DNA of 25,117 nt from Tritrichomonas foetus (Eukaryota; Parabasalia; Tritrichomonadida; Tritrichomonadidae), in NCBI GenBank assembly GCA_001839685.1, contig MLAK01000748.1:36658-61774 (forward strand), given 5' to 3'. The first letter of the stretch is position 1; each line of letters opens with the position of its first letter. A model generated the notes under the pieces. That model was not told the origin of the DNA. It worked only from the letters and a program-made list of their open reading frames with translations, and did not search any database. The position numbers and the translations under genes were made by a program. Of this stretch, positions 8,840 through 19,538 are shown one piece after another.

Positions 8840-10827
8840 TAGAGTTATGAGGAATTGTGAGTGAATAAAAAAATTGTGACTAATTGAAGCGGGTTAGAAT
8901 AATTGAATACACTTGAATAATTGATAGGTATGACAGAAATTTGAATAATTTATGAAAATTCATTGTAAGGATTGAAAAGTGACTTTTTGGTAAATTTATC
9001 ATCGATGATACAGATATTTATTCGATGTAATAAAGCATATTTTTCATAAAGAGAATAAAAATCGAAAATTTGTATTTGTCAAGTCATATGGAGAGAAACT
9101 TGTCCTCTTCATTGAATTTAGAATTTTTCTGATGTCTGATCAAGTTTTCTTATTTTAAAAAGTTTGTTTCATTCAAAAGATCTGAAAAATAACGTTTTAG
9201 TTCGATATTTGAAAAAGTCAAAATTTCATTGTGAGTTTTTTGAATGAATTTTTTTCTTTCTGCAGTTTTTAAATTCAAAGATGGATGATGAAAAAAATAG
9301 AAATATTTCTCAATATGAAAAAGACATACTCTACCAAATGCACAAAAAAGAATGATAGCCGTATAAAAAATGAAAATTCGGAAAAATTCCCATTTTGGCC
9401 TCGTCGAGAAATTTTGCGATTTTCTCCATGAATTTCTAAAAGATTGTCTAAATATTGCATTCTATGGTAGATAAAGTAAACATAATTATTTACTTGAATT
9501 ATTTGAATCTATATATTTATAAATACACCAAATAATATGATTTATCCTTGGGAACATTTTTTGACAGGATAGTTTCTCAACGTTTCTTATCTTGGATATT
9601 TAAAAAGTTTTATTTGATCTGATTTTCTATTAAATCTATTGAATAAAATATTGTTCAGAAAAATATGTAATTTCATTAATATCTTTCAAATCTTTTCTAT
9701 ATTTACATTGAATCAGAAATTCTGATCAGAATTCCATAAAATTGAATTGAAATTGAAATTTAACTTTCTTGAATCCTCTTTTATATCATCCCCAAAGAAA
9801 ATGTCACCGAAATCACATTTTGTTTCCCAAACCAATTATGATAGAAAAATTTAATCGGAAATCATCTCTGAAGATTGAAAATAAGAAATATTGATAATTG
9901 CCATTTTTATGAGAAATCATTGCCATTTTTTCCTTTTCCAAATAAACCTCATAGCATCAAGAAAACATTTGAGTCTGTTTCATGAAGTTTAAAGGTGATT
10001 TTTTTATCTCATTTTTTTTTTCATAGAACAGAGGAATTCAGATTCCTTCTGATCAAATTTACATAATAGAGTAGATCTTACTTTCACGTTTATCATCAGC
10101 TATTTCAGGACAAATTTGGATTTCTTGTTTGACAAATGTCGAATCACGAAAGTCGATTAAAGTTCAATGATTTTGATTAAAAATTGAAGAACAACAACTT
10201 TCACTGGTTAGATACCAGTATTTTCAAAAGCACAAGATGCAATATTTTTTTGGGGGTTCGAGTTTTTTCCACAGGGAATTTACAAAATATCCACATACAA
10301 AATGGTATAATTTCCAAGTCTTTCCGGAAAAGCCATTTTTGAAGGACTTTGAAAACTTGACAGAATCAAAATTTGAAAGCCCGGACAAAGTAAGTTAGAC
10401 ATCGGGATTTCCGGTCCTTTTTTCTAACCTAGCCTTCTTAAGTATGCCCAACGACTAAGTGAGCGACATAAAAGATCTCAAACTCAAATCAAATGTGAAA
10501 TCTAATAAAAACATAAAATTCGAAGCAGAGCAGGTTCAAAGTCTTCTCAATCACTTTTCTCTATCAACTACAACAAGAAATACGACAGGAAATTATGTAT
10601 TGCAAGGACAATTGAAGGTTTTTAGATTTGACACAAATTGAATGGATTTTGATTTATGGATTTGTCCTATTTCAAAATCTGTCAAAATTATCAGAAAAAT
10701 TCAATATAATCAACGACATGTGATCTAAAATTTGAGGTTTTCAAACCCGGTTACTGATTTCCTAACTGCTGTCTGAAGGTGAAAAAGTCAGAAGGTTTCG
10801 ATCAAAATCTGTAAACTATTGAAATAT

Positions 10828-10849
10828 AAAGTGATATCAAAGTGATATA
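10828..10849 (+). promoter_or_regulatory. 11-base tandem repeat ahead of actin
   Basis: AAAGTGATATC (10828-10838) is followed directly by AAAGTGATATA (10839-10849), two head-to-tail units differing only in the last base. The unit length is close to one DNA helical turn, which would put the same face of each copy toward a bound protein. The repeat ends 8 bases before the first candidate +1 A of actin. A role as promoter element is inferred from position only. Confidence 0.4.
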
Positions 10850-10854
10850 AAATT

Positions 10855-10864
10855 TCATTTCACT
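10855..10864 (+). promoter_or_regulatory. Two candidate actin initiators (TCATT, TCACT)
   Basis: TCATT (10855-10859, +1 A at 10857) and TCACT (10860-10864, +1 A at 10862) both fit the trichomonad initiator TCA-Py-(T/A). They lie 19 and 14 bases ahead of the ATG at 10876, the usual distance in Trichomonas genes. A T-run follows the second. Confidence 0.6.
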
Positions 10865-10875
10865 TTTTTTGTCAA

Positions 10876-12003
<1,128 letters not shown>

Positions 12004-12412
12004 ACGGTCAAATTTTAGTCATTTTTATCCTTTTTCACTTTTCTTTTGGTTTCTTTAATTTTTAATTGTATTTGACTTTATCTAAATTAATTAATCCTGC
12101 TGATGAGTCGTGTTTTTCAATGAAATGAGTACAACCATTTATTGTTGCCCTATTCGTAAATTAGTTAAGTCAATATATGTTTCAGAGTTATGGATTCGAA
12201 GTACAATTTTCTAGAAACAGCTACTACTTCATAACAAAGAATCAATCTTTTCCCCTTACAATACATCTGCAAAGAAAAAAGATCATGTAGATAAAGAGAA
12301 ATAACATATGATATGATTAATATTTCTTGTTTTTATTATGATTTTTTTAAAAGAAATTATATGAATATATCCATTCAAGTATCCTCAAAAAGAAAACTAA
12401 GTATCAACAACA
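12004..12412. other. Convergent intergenic spacer
   Basis: Lies between the 3' ends of actin and the large minus-strand gene. It is AT-rich with T-runs right after the actin stop. No gene or strong structure is seen. Confidence 0.5.
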
Positions 12413-15400
12413 TTAACTTTGGCATTTCATTCTAATCAACACAATCACAAAGAAACTTACTAACATAAGACAAAATATAATACCTCCAACAATAGTTATC
12501 TTCAGGAACATTTTCTTGTCAATATAAATTATGTTTTGAGCAGTTTCTTCGTTTTGAATATATAAATAGGTTACCTTCTTCTGACATACATATTTTATTG
12601 TTTTATTGTTGGAAATTTTTGGTTCGAGAGCAATTGTTTTATTTCCTAAGAAATCATCTCTTCCTAGTGTAGCCATGATGCATCCTTTACATAAGTATGC
12701 CTTTGCTTTATTTATATTTAATTTATTATGGTGGAGTGTGATTGTATCCGATTTCAATCTTTTACCATATAAATAAGGGAGTTCATATTTCTCGTCTGTA
12801 TTGAGTTTTCCTGAGAAATCTACTTCTACTTTATTCGCGCTAATTTTATCTGCAAGTTCCCACTCAATAACATTGCTATTATTAATTAATGCTTCTGGTG
12901 CAGGATGAGCAATCAACACGTCAATCGACACATTTTGAGTTGAATCTATATATAATGAACCCTCCCTATGAGAAGATACTAACGCATCTAAATGAAGTTC
13001 CCCAACACTAAGTTCATTAGTACAATTAAAATCGATTATTCCAGTAACAGTAGATTTTTCGATTCTAAATAGCCCATTGAGTTGAACTATGCTTGCAGTG
13101 AAATTAACATTAGAAATGTTATATATGGCTTGAGGATTTTTCCCTTGAATTATTCCTGTTACTGTTTTATTTGAATTATTTCTATCTAACTGACCAATAG
13201 TAACTGGAAATGGAGATGTGCCATTTATAATAATGAGTTCTGAAATGATTAGACTTTGAACTGATGGAAGGTCGATGAAGGTTGTGAAGTCATTAAAAAT
13301 CAAAGTGATTTGATAGTTTGCGAAATCAAATGTTGGCAGCATAGATTGATATAGAATTGTTAAATTTTCATCTGTTTTGGAAATATTTTTAAAATAAAGT
13401 GGTTTACCATTCATTTTGATTTTTAAATTTTTAATTTTTTGGCTGTCAATTGAAATCTTAAATTGTTCACCTTGACTGAAGTAAATTATTTCTTTTCCAG
13501 ATGCTCCAACCTCAAGCTGATCAACAACATTCACAGTATATCTGTCTGCAGCAATAAGTTCATTAATAGATGGAAGCAAATTAAATGGAAGTTCAAAAGT
13601 TTCAGTGTGAGCATTCTTACCATATACTTTGGCTCCATTAACCAGGGTGATGTAATTTATATCAACCTTGTTGTCAATACTGATAATGCAATTATCAAGG
13701 GAAATTTTTGTTAAATTAGATTCTGATGAAATAAATTTATATTCGTTCATGGCTCCTTTATTTTTCTCGATAATGGAAAACATTTCATCGTCAAAAGAAA
13801 TAAAATAGTCCAAATTCACAGTTGAATTGATTAATTCAACTGATCGAGTTGTAAAATTCTTCGCCCTAATCTTTGAGTGTTCTATGTAAGCGTTGTAAAG
13901 CGATATAGTATTACATTCTAATAAAGTTCCATCAGATCGAATTTCATTCTTTATTTTATCTGTAACAATGAAATTGAATAGAATGTTAGTAATTTTTACC
14001 TTCTTAAAATAGAGATTGCAAACAGTGACGAGTGAAACATCCAAAGAATTAATTTCAATATTCGTTAATGTAATATTTTCACAATCAATTGTGCCGAATC
14101 CTATACTCGAACCTTTTCCATCTATGTTGACTAATTCCGTGAATGAAAATTTAATTTTATTTGTGATATCGGCTTTATTGAGGTTTAGTTCAACATTTTG
14201 AATCTCGATAACTTTGTCTGTGACAATTTTTGCATTATTAACGTTTAATTCACGAAGTGCGTTTATTGACTCAATATAAATTTCGTTTTTGGCATCTCCA
14301 ATTATAGATAAGTATTCTGATTCAACAGAAAAGTAAATATTTTTCATTGAAGATTGCTTCATTTGAATCACACTCATACTTCCATTAATAGTTCCAATAA
14401 CTTTATCTGCAGATTCTAACGTAATGCTATTTAAATTAAGATTGTCTACATTAATTTTAGCAATTTTCAAAGTAGACCCACCACCATTTAAGTGAACATG
14501 TGTTCCGATTACCTCCACTGGAACATTTGGTATTTTTGTGTTAATAAGAGTTAAGTTACTTGCAATAAGTTTTTCTTTAGTATTACTATTGATATTTTTC
14601 ATATATACAATACTTCCTTCTGTATTGTCCAAAAATGATAATTCATTAAGTGAAATTAAATTATCAGAAATAATCGTTATATTTGGTGAACTTAAATAAA
14701 TGGGTATGCTAAGGGGAATTGTGGATGATTTAACTTCAAGTTGACCTGTGGAAATTCTACCAGTGGAATTTATTTTCAGATCAATATTCTGAATAGACAA
14801 CAAATTTGTTGATGTTATTCCACTTGTAAAAATAGTGGATTCACTTGTATCACTCCATATAGATACATTTTGACCATTGAATGTAAAAATTATATTATTC
14901 GATATGGTTGATTGGTATAAATATAATGATTCTAATTCTGCATTAATAGAATTTTGTTTTCCTAATTGAACAATGAAGTTGGTAAATGTTATCGATTTTG
15001 CAGTTATGTCATTCGCTATGTGAAGTATTTGACCTGGGATATTAGTATAAAAAGTAGAATAATTATTCATACTATTTATTTCGATAGATATGCTATCAAT
15101 ACGAGAGTCTGTTAAAAATAACCCGTTAATGAGTCCATTAATCTGATCTGATTGAAGTATAACATTTGCTAGATGTAATTCTATACTACATTCAATATAA
15201 ATACATTTTAATTCCATTTTATTGCTACTTTCAATAGTGACATTCTCTCCAGTAATATTATAGTTCAAATCTCCAATCATTTGAGAATTTATTAATGATA
15301 ATCCACTAATGTAGAGTGTTTTTTGTGTTGTTTCTTTGAAAACTAGGTTAACATTAGTCAGAGAAATGGAAATAATACTGTTTTCAAGGGTTTCTTGTAT

Positions 15401-18277
15401 TTCCCCATGTATTTCTATAATATTATCTTCATATCCAGATATGTTCAAGTTATTATATAAATGATCATTCTTCAATAAGAAAATAACATTTTTTGAGATT
15501 GATGATTCAATTATTTGGATAACTTCAGGAAATCTGGGTGTTATGATCTGATTGTTTGTAGTTGTTAGATTCACATTTTCTAGAATAAGAGAACGTGAAT
15601 CTAAACTTTCTATTTCAATATTCATCATACAAGAGGCCATAAGATAACTCATATCATCACTTTTTATATGAAAACTTATATCCTTTACTGTAGCATCTAA
15701 GAGGGTTACACTACTTATTGTAGCAACTATTTTCTTATTATTATAAACCTTGAGATCAATTCCCCGAAGATATAGCGTGTTAGTTACACTAATACTTGAA
15801 ACATCTATTGGAATATGCTGATCATTACTGCTATACAAATGATTTTGTAGAGATATTGTGTCGGGATCATATGCATCAAGTATTATTTTTTCAAGGCGGC
15901 ATTTATATAAATGTAGAGTTGAAATCTTAATAAAAATATTATTTTCTGCAATTAAGTTCATATACGAAGTCAATTGAATTGAATGATTTGTTGTCATAGA
16001 TTGTACAGATTTAATATGAAGACTTGTTATATTTTCATCATGTGAAATAAGTTTGATAATATCTCCTTTCAAATTGAACAAGATATTTTCTGATAAGGTT
16101 GTTTCCCCAACAATTTCTAATTGGGAAAGTGTAACCAAATTATCACTCATACTACTGGGAAGTAGGTTCACGTTTTCGAGTTTTAATGAATGTACATCAA
16201 GAGAGAAAAAATTAATATCGATATTAATATTCGAGTATATATAAGAATCACCTTCATTTATAATTTTTAAGGATGTGTTATTTACGTATGAATTTTGAAA
16301 CCTTAATACTTCGAATGTAGTGGTAATAAACGAAGAAATTGTTTTCAAATTTACATTAAACAGTGAAAGTTCTTTAACTTTTATACTTGCTATATTAATT
16401 TCTTGATTTTCAGCCAAAATATTCGCCTGCTCTCCTTCAATTTGAAATGAAATACTAGATCCAATGGTAGATGATTTTAATTGTAATGTAGATACAACAG
16501 CCATAATAGTACTGGTCGATGCAAGACTGACATTTTCAAGAATAACATCATGACATTTAATTGAGCTAATGTTTAATGAACTAGAATCACCTTTGATTGA
16601 TACATTATTAAATAATGACCATTTAATATCTTGAAAAGTGGATGTTTTAAATGTGAATGTGCCTGATATTTGTATGGTTGTACCTGAAGAAGAAGAAGAA
16701 ACCAATCCACAATTCTCTAAATCCAACGAATTTACTTCCACATTTTCTTTTAAGGAAAAAGTGGTATATTTGTAACAAAAAATCTTTGAATTGTTATGGA
16801 ATGTCAAATCAAATCCTGTAATAGTTGAATTATCAATTGTTAAATTTCCAATAGAACTTATTGACACTGTTTCCGATTTAATTTTTTGAATTTGAGTGTT
16901 AACGAGAATCACATTAGTACAATATAGTGTTGCTACACTTATAATACCACCTTGAATCACCATGGAGACATTTTCATTTAGAAATTGAATTTTGTCACCA
17001 GTTATTTCTGAATTTATTAATGTGATATTGTATGAAAATTGAGAATCTTCTAAACATTTCAGTACTGAATTATTTATCGATAAACTGTTTATTTGTTGGA
17101 AACTCTTCACAATGAGATCGCTTTTTTCCCCGACACTTTCAATTTTTTCTGCAGATATAGTTCCTTGAATAATACAATTTTTGTGTGTCAGATTCTTAAA
17201 TTTTATCATTCTAGTAGAAACAATTGTCACATCATTTATATTTCCTATGCCATAATGTATTGGGAATTCAGGATTTTCAGGCAAAAAAATTTGATGACGT
17301 ACATCTTTTGTTCCATATAATATAATATCATGGAAGAAACTAAATCTGAATACATTAGGAATAGTAGTTGCTCCTGAAATATTTAAACTGTATGTATAGA
17401 TTGTGCTATCATCCCCATATAATGATAATTTCACATTATGGAAAGTTGCATCTGTTAGAACTATGGATCTCTCAAAACGAATGTCCATGATTTTTTCAGA
17501 GATGACACTATTAGAAAATGTAACATTATCAAGAGCAACGTCACTTCCTAGACTAGCTTGGTAGTATATTTTCGAATCAAGTATAGTACAATGATCGATA
17601 TATAACATTGCATCACGATATGTCCTTGACATTGAAATTTTAAATATATCACTTTTTGAATCACCTGAAATATAACATCCGTAATACGAATCTATTTTAA
17701 TCCGTGGTAGAACTTTGGAACCAGATGTGATCAAATTCCTGAACTCAATATCGACATAAGTTTCTTTAATAATACTATTTCGTAAAATTAAACCTTCATA
17801 TCCATAAATCTTTTCATAAAACATCACATTAAGATTAATTAAAGTGACATTCCCACTTGCTACCAAATCTGTTATATCAATATCAATTTTTGAATCACCA
17901 AAATTTTCGATTGTAACTGATGATAAAGGATTGTAGTCGTCACTATTAAAATCTATAAATACTCTCTGAGGGGTTTTAAATTTCATAATTAATTCGACAT
18001 TTGCTCCCTCTGGAGTATTTGTAAAATCATATTCAGTTTTATGAGTTTTTTCGTTACAGAATCCTTGAATATCAGAAAAACAAACACTAATGTTTGTCGT
18101 TTCTTCCAGAGGGGAACTTGATCTATCCCCAAAAATATTTTCTGAAATATTTTTGGAATTTAAGTCCAAATGTTTTATTGCACTTTCATGAGAAATTAAG
18201 GAGCTATCATTTTTATCTTTAGATACTTCTATTTCCTGAATGATTCGTTCAAAGAGGAAAAAAGCAACCAAAAACAT
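12413..18277 (-). CDS. Giant type I surface protein of beta-solenoid repeats (1954 aa)
   Basis: A predicted cell-surface or secretory-pathway membrane protein of unknown function. The first ATG in the frame is at 18277, after an upstream in-frame stop at about 18371; it gives a short hydrophobic signal (MFLVAFFLFERIIQE). The C-terminal end has one transmembrane segment (about 1927-1948, ITIVGGIIFCLMLVSFF...) and a six-residue tail RMKCQS. In between is an almost cysteine-poor, Asn/Ser/Ile-rich ectodomain of degenerate repeats of about 60-65 residues. Each carries a strand pattern such as LxLxNVxL (LILENVNL, LKLENVNL, VILENVSL, LSLFNVNL, LHLANVIL, LSIQNIDL) followed by LxxSxIxxxIxF. Regular short strands with Asn ladders suggest a right-handed parallel beta-helix like that of adhesins and Pmp-type proteins. 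Many N-x-S/T sequons suggest heavy glycosylation. It is not BspA-like: the AFxxC cores are absent. A role in adhesion is inferred. It diverges from the GOLD-like gene. Confidence 0.8.
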   Translation of the reverse strand: MFLVAFFLFERIIQEIEVSKDKNDSSLISHESAIKHLDLNSKNISENIFGDRSSSPLEETTNISVCFSDIQGFCNEKTHKTEYDFTNTPEGANVELIMKFKTPQRVFIDFNSDDYNPLSSVTIENFGDSKIDIDITDLVASGNVTLINLNVMFYEKIYGYEGLILRNSIIKETYVDIEFRNLITSGSKVLPRIKIDSYYGCYISGDSKSDIFKISMSRTYRDAMLYIDHCTILDSKIYYQASLGSDVALDNVTFSNSVISEKIMDIRFERSIVLTDATFHNVKLSLYGDDSTIYTYSLNISGATTIPNVFRFSFFHDIILYGTKDVRHQIFLPENPEFPIHYGIGNINDVTIVSTRMIKFKNLTHKNCIIQGTISAEKIESVGEKSDLIVKSFQQINSLSINNSVLKCLEDSQFSYNITLINSEITGDKIQFLNENVSMVIQGGIISVATLYCTNVILVNTQIQKIKSETVSISSIGNLTIDNSTITGFDLTFHNNSKIFCYKYTTFSLKENVEVNSLDLENCGLVSSSSSGTTIQISGTFTFKTSTFQDIKWSLFNNVSIKGDSSSLNISSIKCHDVILENVSLASTSTIMAVVSTLQLKSSTIGSSISFQIEGEQANILAENQEINIASIKVKELSLFNVNLKTISSFITTTFEVLRFQNSYVNNTSLKIINEGDSYIYSNINIDINFFSLDVHSLKLENVNLLPSSMSDNLVTLSQLEIVGETTLSENILFNLKGDIIKLISHDENITSLHIKSVQSMTTNHSIQLTSYMNLIAENNIFIKISTLHLYKCRLEKIILDAYDPDTISLQNHLYSSNDQHIPIDVSSISVTNTLYLRGIDLKVYNNKKIVATISSVTLLDATVKDISFHIKSDDMSYLMASCMMNIEIESLDSRSLILENVNLTTTNNQIITPRFPEVIQIIESSISKNVIFLLKNDHLYNNLNISGYEDNIIEIHGEIQETLENSIISISLTNVNLVFKETTQKTLYISGLSLINSQMIGDLNYNITGENVTIESSNKMELKCIYIECSIELHLANVILQSDQINGLINGLFLTDSRIDSISIEINSMNNYSTFYTNIPGQILHIANDITAKSITFTNFIVQLGKQNSINAELESLYLYQSTISNNIIFTFNGQNVSIWSDTSESTIFTSGITSTNLLSIQNIDLKINSTGRISTGQLEVKSSTIPLSIPIYLSSPNITIISDNLISLNELSFLDNTEGSIVYMKNINSNTKEKLIASNLTLINTKIPNVPVEVIGTHVHLNGGGSTLKIAKINVDNLNLNSITLESADKVIGTINGSMSVIQMKQSSMKNIYFSVESEYLSIIGDAKNEIYIESINALRELNVNNAKIVTDKVIEIQNVELNLNKADITNKIKFSFTELVNIDGKGSSIGFGTIDCENITLTNIEINSLDVSLVTVCNLYFKKVKITNILFNFIVTDKIKNEIRSDGTLLECNTISLYNAYIEHSKIRAKNFTTRSVELINSTVNLDYFISFDDEMFSIIEKNKGAMNEYKFISSESNLTKISLDNCIISIDNKVDINYITLVNGAKVYGKNAHTETFELPFNLLPSINELIAADRYTVNVVDQLEVGASGKEIIYFSQGEQFKISIDSQKIKNLKIKMNGKPLYFKNISKTDENLTILYQSMLPTFDFANYQITLIFNDFTTFIDLPSVQSLIISELIIINGTSPFPVTIGQLDRNNSNKTVTGIIQGKNPQAIYNISNVNFTASIVQLNGLFRIEKSTVTGIIDFNCTNELSVGELHLDALVSSHREGSLYIDSTQNVSIDVLIAHPAPEALINNSNVIEWELADKISANKVEVDFSGKLNTDEKYELPYLYGKRLKSDTITLHHNKLNINKAKAYLCKGCIMATLGRDDFLGNKTIALEPKISNNKTIKYVCQKKVTYLYIQNEETAQNIIYIDKKMFLKITIVGGIIFCLMLVSFFVIVLIRMKCQS

Positions 18278-18468
18278 TAATAAATTCTGTGAAATAATTG
18301 TGACAGGGCGACTAAAGTTTGTATATTCTTTTGAAATTGAATACAATAGAAATAAAATAAAATTATTTATTCAATTAATTGAATACAATTCAAAATAATA
18401 GAGAACTTATTCTCAATTTAAAAATGATTCAAAGCAATTAATCATTCCATTCAAATTAAATTAATTAA
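18278..18468. promoter_or_regulatory. Divergent promoter region (191 bases)
   Basis: This spacer separates the start codons of the solenoid surface gene (minus) and the GOLD-like gene (plus). Minus-strand TCACA matches to the initiator have +1 A at 18290 (13 bases ahead of that ATG) and 18301. On the plus strand TCATT at 18442-18446 has +1 A at 18444, 25 bases ahead of the ATG at 18469. The middle carries repeated CAATTAATTGAATACAATTCAA-type AT-rich sequence. Shared control of the two genes is possible but not shown. Confidence 0.5.
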
Positions 18469-19020
18469 ATGCTTATCCTTTTTACATTTCTCGCCACTCA
18501 TTTTTTTGAATTAAATGAAAACAACCTTCCAATGATTCTCTTTTTTGACCCCCTTGATAGGGTCGAATGTTCAGTTCCGCCAGGATACGCATGGGTTGCC
18601 GGATGGTCAGATAATCTTGAGCTCGAAGTCGATATTAGAAATAATAGAGGAAGAATGGTCACTTATGGTCCATATACCAATAAAGATAAAGTTTTTGGTG
18701 TTGCTCATAATGAATCAAGTTTTACAATGAGATTTTATAATAACGGAGATAAAAAGGCGACAATTGGAATTAATGCTAGACAAGACCTTATATTTGCATT
18801 GGTCCCAATGCAAGATGGGTATGATCCACCAACTTTCGAGTTTATATATTATTGGAATATGTCTTTGAACACTGATCCAATTATGTACACAAATTCCAAA
18901 GAAACTCTGAGCTATATCAAATTTACAATTTTTACTGTGTTTTTGTTCATAGTCAATTTCATTTGGTGCTTATGCGAAATGTGCTCATGTATTCCAAAAA
19001 TAAAAGAGAACTATTATTAA
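18469..19020 (+). CDS. Small GOLD/p24-like type I membrane protein (183 aa)
   Basis: Layout: N-terminal hydrophobic signal (MLILFTFLATHFF), a lumenal domain of about 110 residues, one transmembrane segment (about 150-169, KFTIFTVFLFIVNFIWCL) and a short Cys-containing tail ending KIKENYY. The lumenal part resembles the GOLD domain of p24 (emp24/gp25L) cargo receptors: an EC followed by PPGYAWVAGW, then LELEVDIRNNRGRMV, a Phe/Val strand and FTMRFYNN at the place of the p24 CFSN end. It lacks the second p24 cysteine (Arg instead), the membrane-proximal coiled coil and a KKxx retrieval signal, and it is slightly shorter than typical p24 proteins. A role in ER-Golgi cargo handling is therefore only suggested. 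It could equally be a small surface protein working with the divergent solenoid gene. TAAA overlaps the stop (19018-19021). Confidence 0.7.
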   Translation: MLILFTFLATHFFELNENNLPMILFFDPLDRVECSVPPGYAWVAGWSDNLELEVDIRNNRGRMVTYGPYTNKDKVFGVAHNESSFTMRFYNNGDKKATIGINARQDLIFALVPMQDGYDPPTFEFIYYWNMSLNTDPIMYTNSKETLSYIKFTIFTVFLFIVNFIWCLCEMCSCIPKIKENYY

Positions 19021-19386
19021 ATCAATGAATTCCAATCAATTTCGAATAAAATTATTATATTTATTGTTATTAATATTTTTATTGTTATTACAAACTAGTT
19101 TTTTCCGAAAACATGAAATGAATTGGTATCTTTTTTTACAAGAACGATTAGTTTATAATCACTGTATTATTTCCAAAGGGTCCATTTATTTGAAACAAAA
19201 CGTAGGTATATACAATTGTGGTCGGGATATAATGAGTTTTTATTTTTCCATGTATGCTTCAATCAAAATGAGAAGAAAATGAAAAGTTAAGAAGCTCTCA
19301 GAATTGGGCAAGAGAAAAATCATCAATTTTTTTCTAAAGATTTTTTCCATGTAGATTAAATATTCTCAAACCATTTGAAAATTCTC

Positions 19387-19470
19387 ACAAATGATAAATC
19401 ATTTGTATCCACAGAAAAATTGAATGAGCATTAAATTATGAGTGTTTTTCCTCTCATTCAATTTTTTCTG
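19387..19470. repeat. Two consecutive inverted repeats (hairpins)
   Basis: The first is ACAAATGA-TAAA-TCATTTGT (19387-19406), a perfect 8-base stem with a 4-base loop. The second has arms CAGAAAAATTGAATGAG (19412-19428) and CTCATTCAATTTTTTCTG (19453-19470), a 17-base match with one extra T and a 24-base loop. Their function is unknown; they lie between two genes on the same strand and could act in 3'-end formation or be a small element remnant. Confidence 0.5.
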
Positions 19471-19529
19471 AAGAATTTATGTGCCACATGTTTTCTATCC
19501 AGATGATTTGAATCTTCAGAAAAAGTTAT

Positions 19530-19534
19530 TCACA
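19530..19534 (+). promoter_or_regulatory. Candidate initiator (TCACA) of the polytopic protein gene
   Basis: TCACA with +1 A at 19532 lies 7 bases before the ATG at 19539 and fits the trichomonad initiator. It supports the chosen start codon. Confidence 0.5.
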
Positions 19535-19538
19535 AAGC

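Larger units (their letters stand above)
8831..10875. other. Intergenic region between Myb and actin (2 kb)
   Basis: The two flanking genes diverge, so both promoters lie here. Most of the stretch is AT-rich and featureless. About 10240-10450 is less AT-rich (CCGG and CCCGG clusters) and may carry actin upstream elements. A frame from the ATG at 10444 is cut by TAA after four codons and then stays open to 10641; it is treated as noise or a remnant. A 6-base stem with 5-base loop (ACTGGT..ACCAGT) lies at 10203-10219. No RNA gene was recognised. Confidence 0.45.
19021..19538. other. Intergenic spacer with paired hairpins
   Basis: A frame of 85 codons (19025-19282) starts four bases after the previous stop, but it is Leu/Phe/Tyr-rich through AT bias and lacks any family resemblance, so it is not called as a gene. 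Two inverted repeats lie at 19387-19470. The initiator of the next gene is at the right end. Confidence 0.45.

Noticed and set aside
9275..9460. 61-codon minus-strand frame between Myb and actin
   Set aside because: Short, Phe-rich, no domain and no initiator; fits chance.
10255..10263. GGTTCGAGT resembling a tRNA B box
   Set aside because: No A box at the right distance and no acceptor, anticodon or T stems could be built around it.
12100..12122. Hammerhead-ribozyme-like core CTGATGAG followed by GAAA downstream of actin
   Set aside because: The bases between the two core elements do not form stem II, and no matching stem I or III arms were found.
19025..19282. 85-codon ATG frame just after the GOLD-like gene
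   Set aside because: Composition follows AT bias (Leu, Phe, Tyr runs), there is no initiator of its own and no family resemblance; it starts inside the 3' end of the preceding gene.
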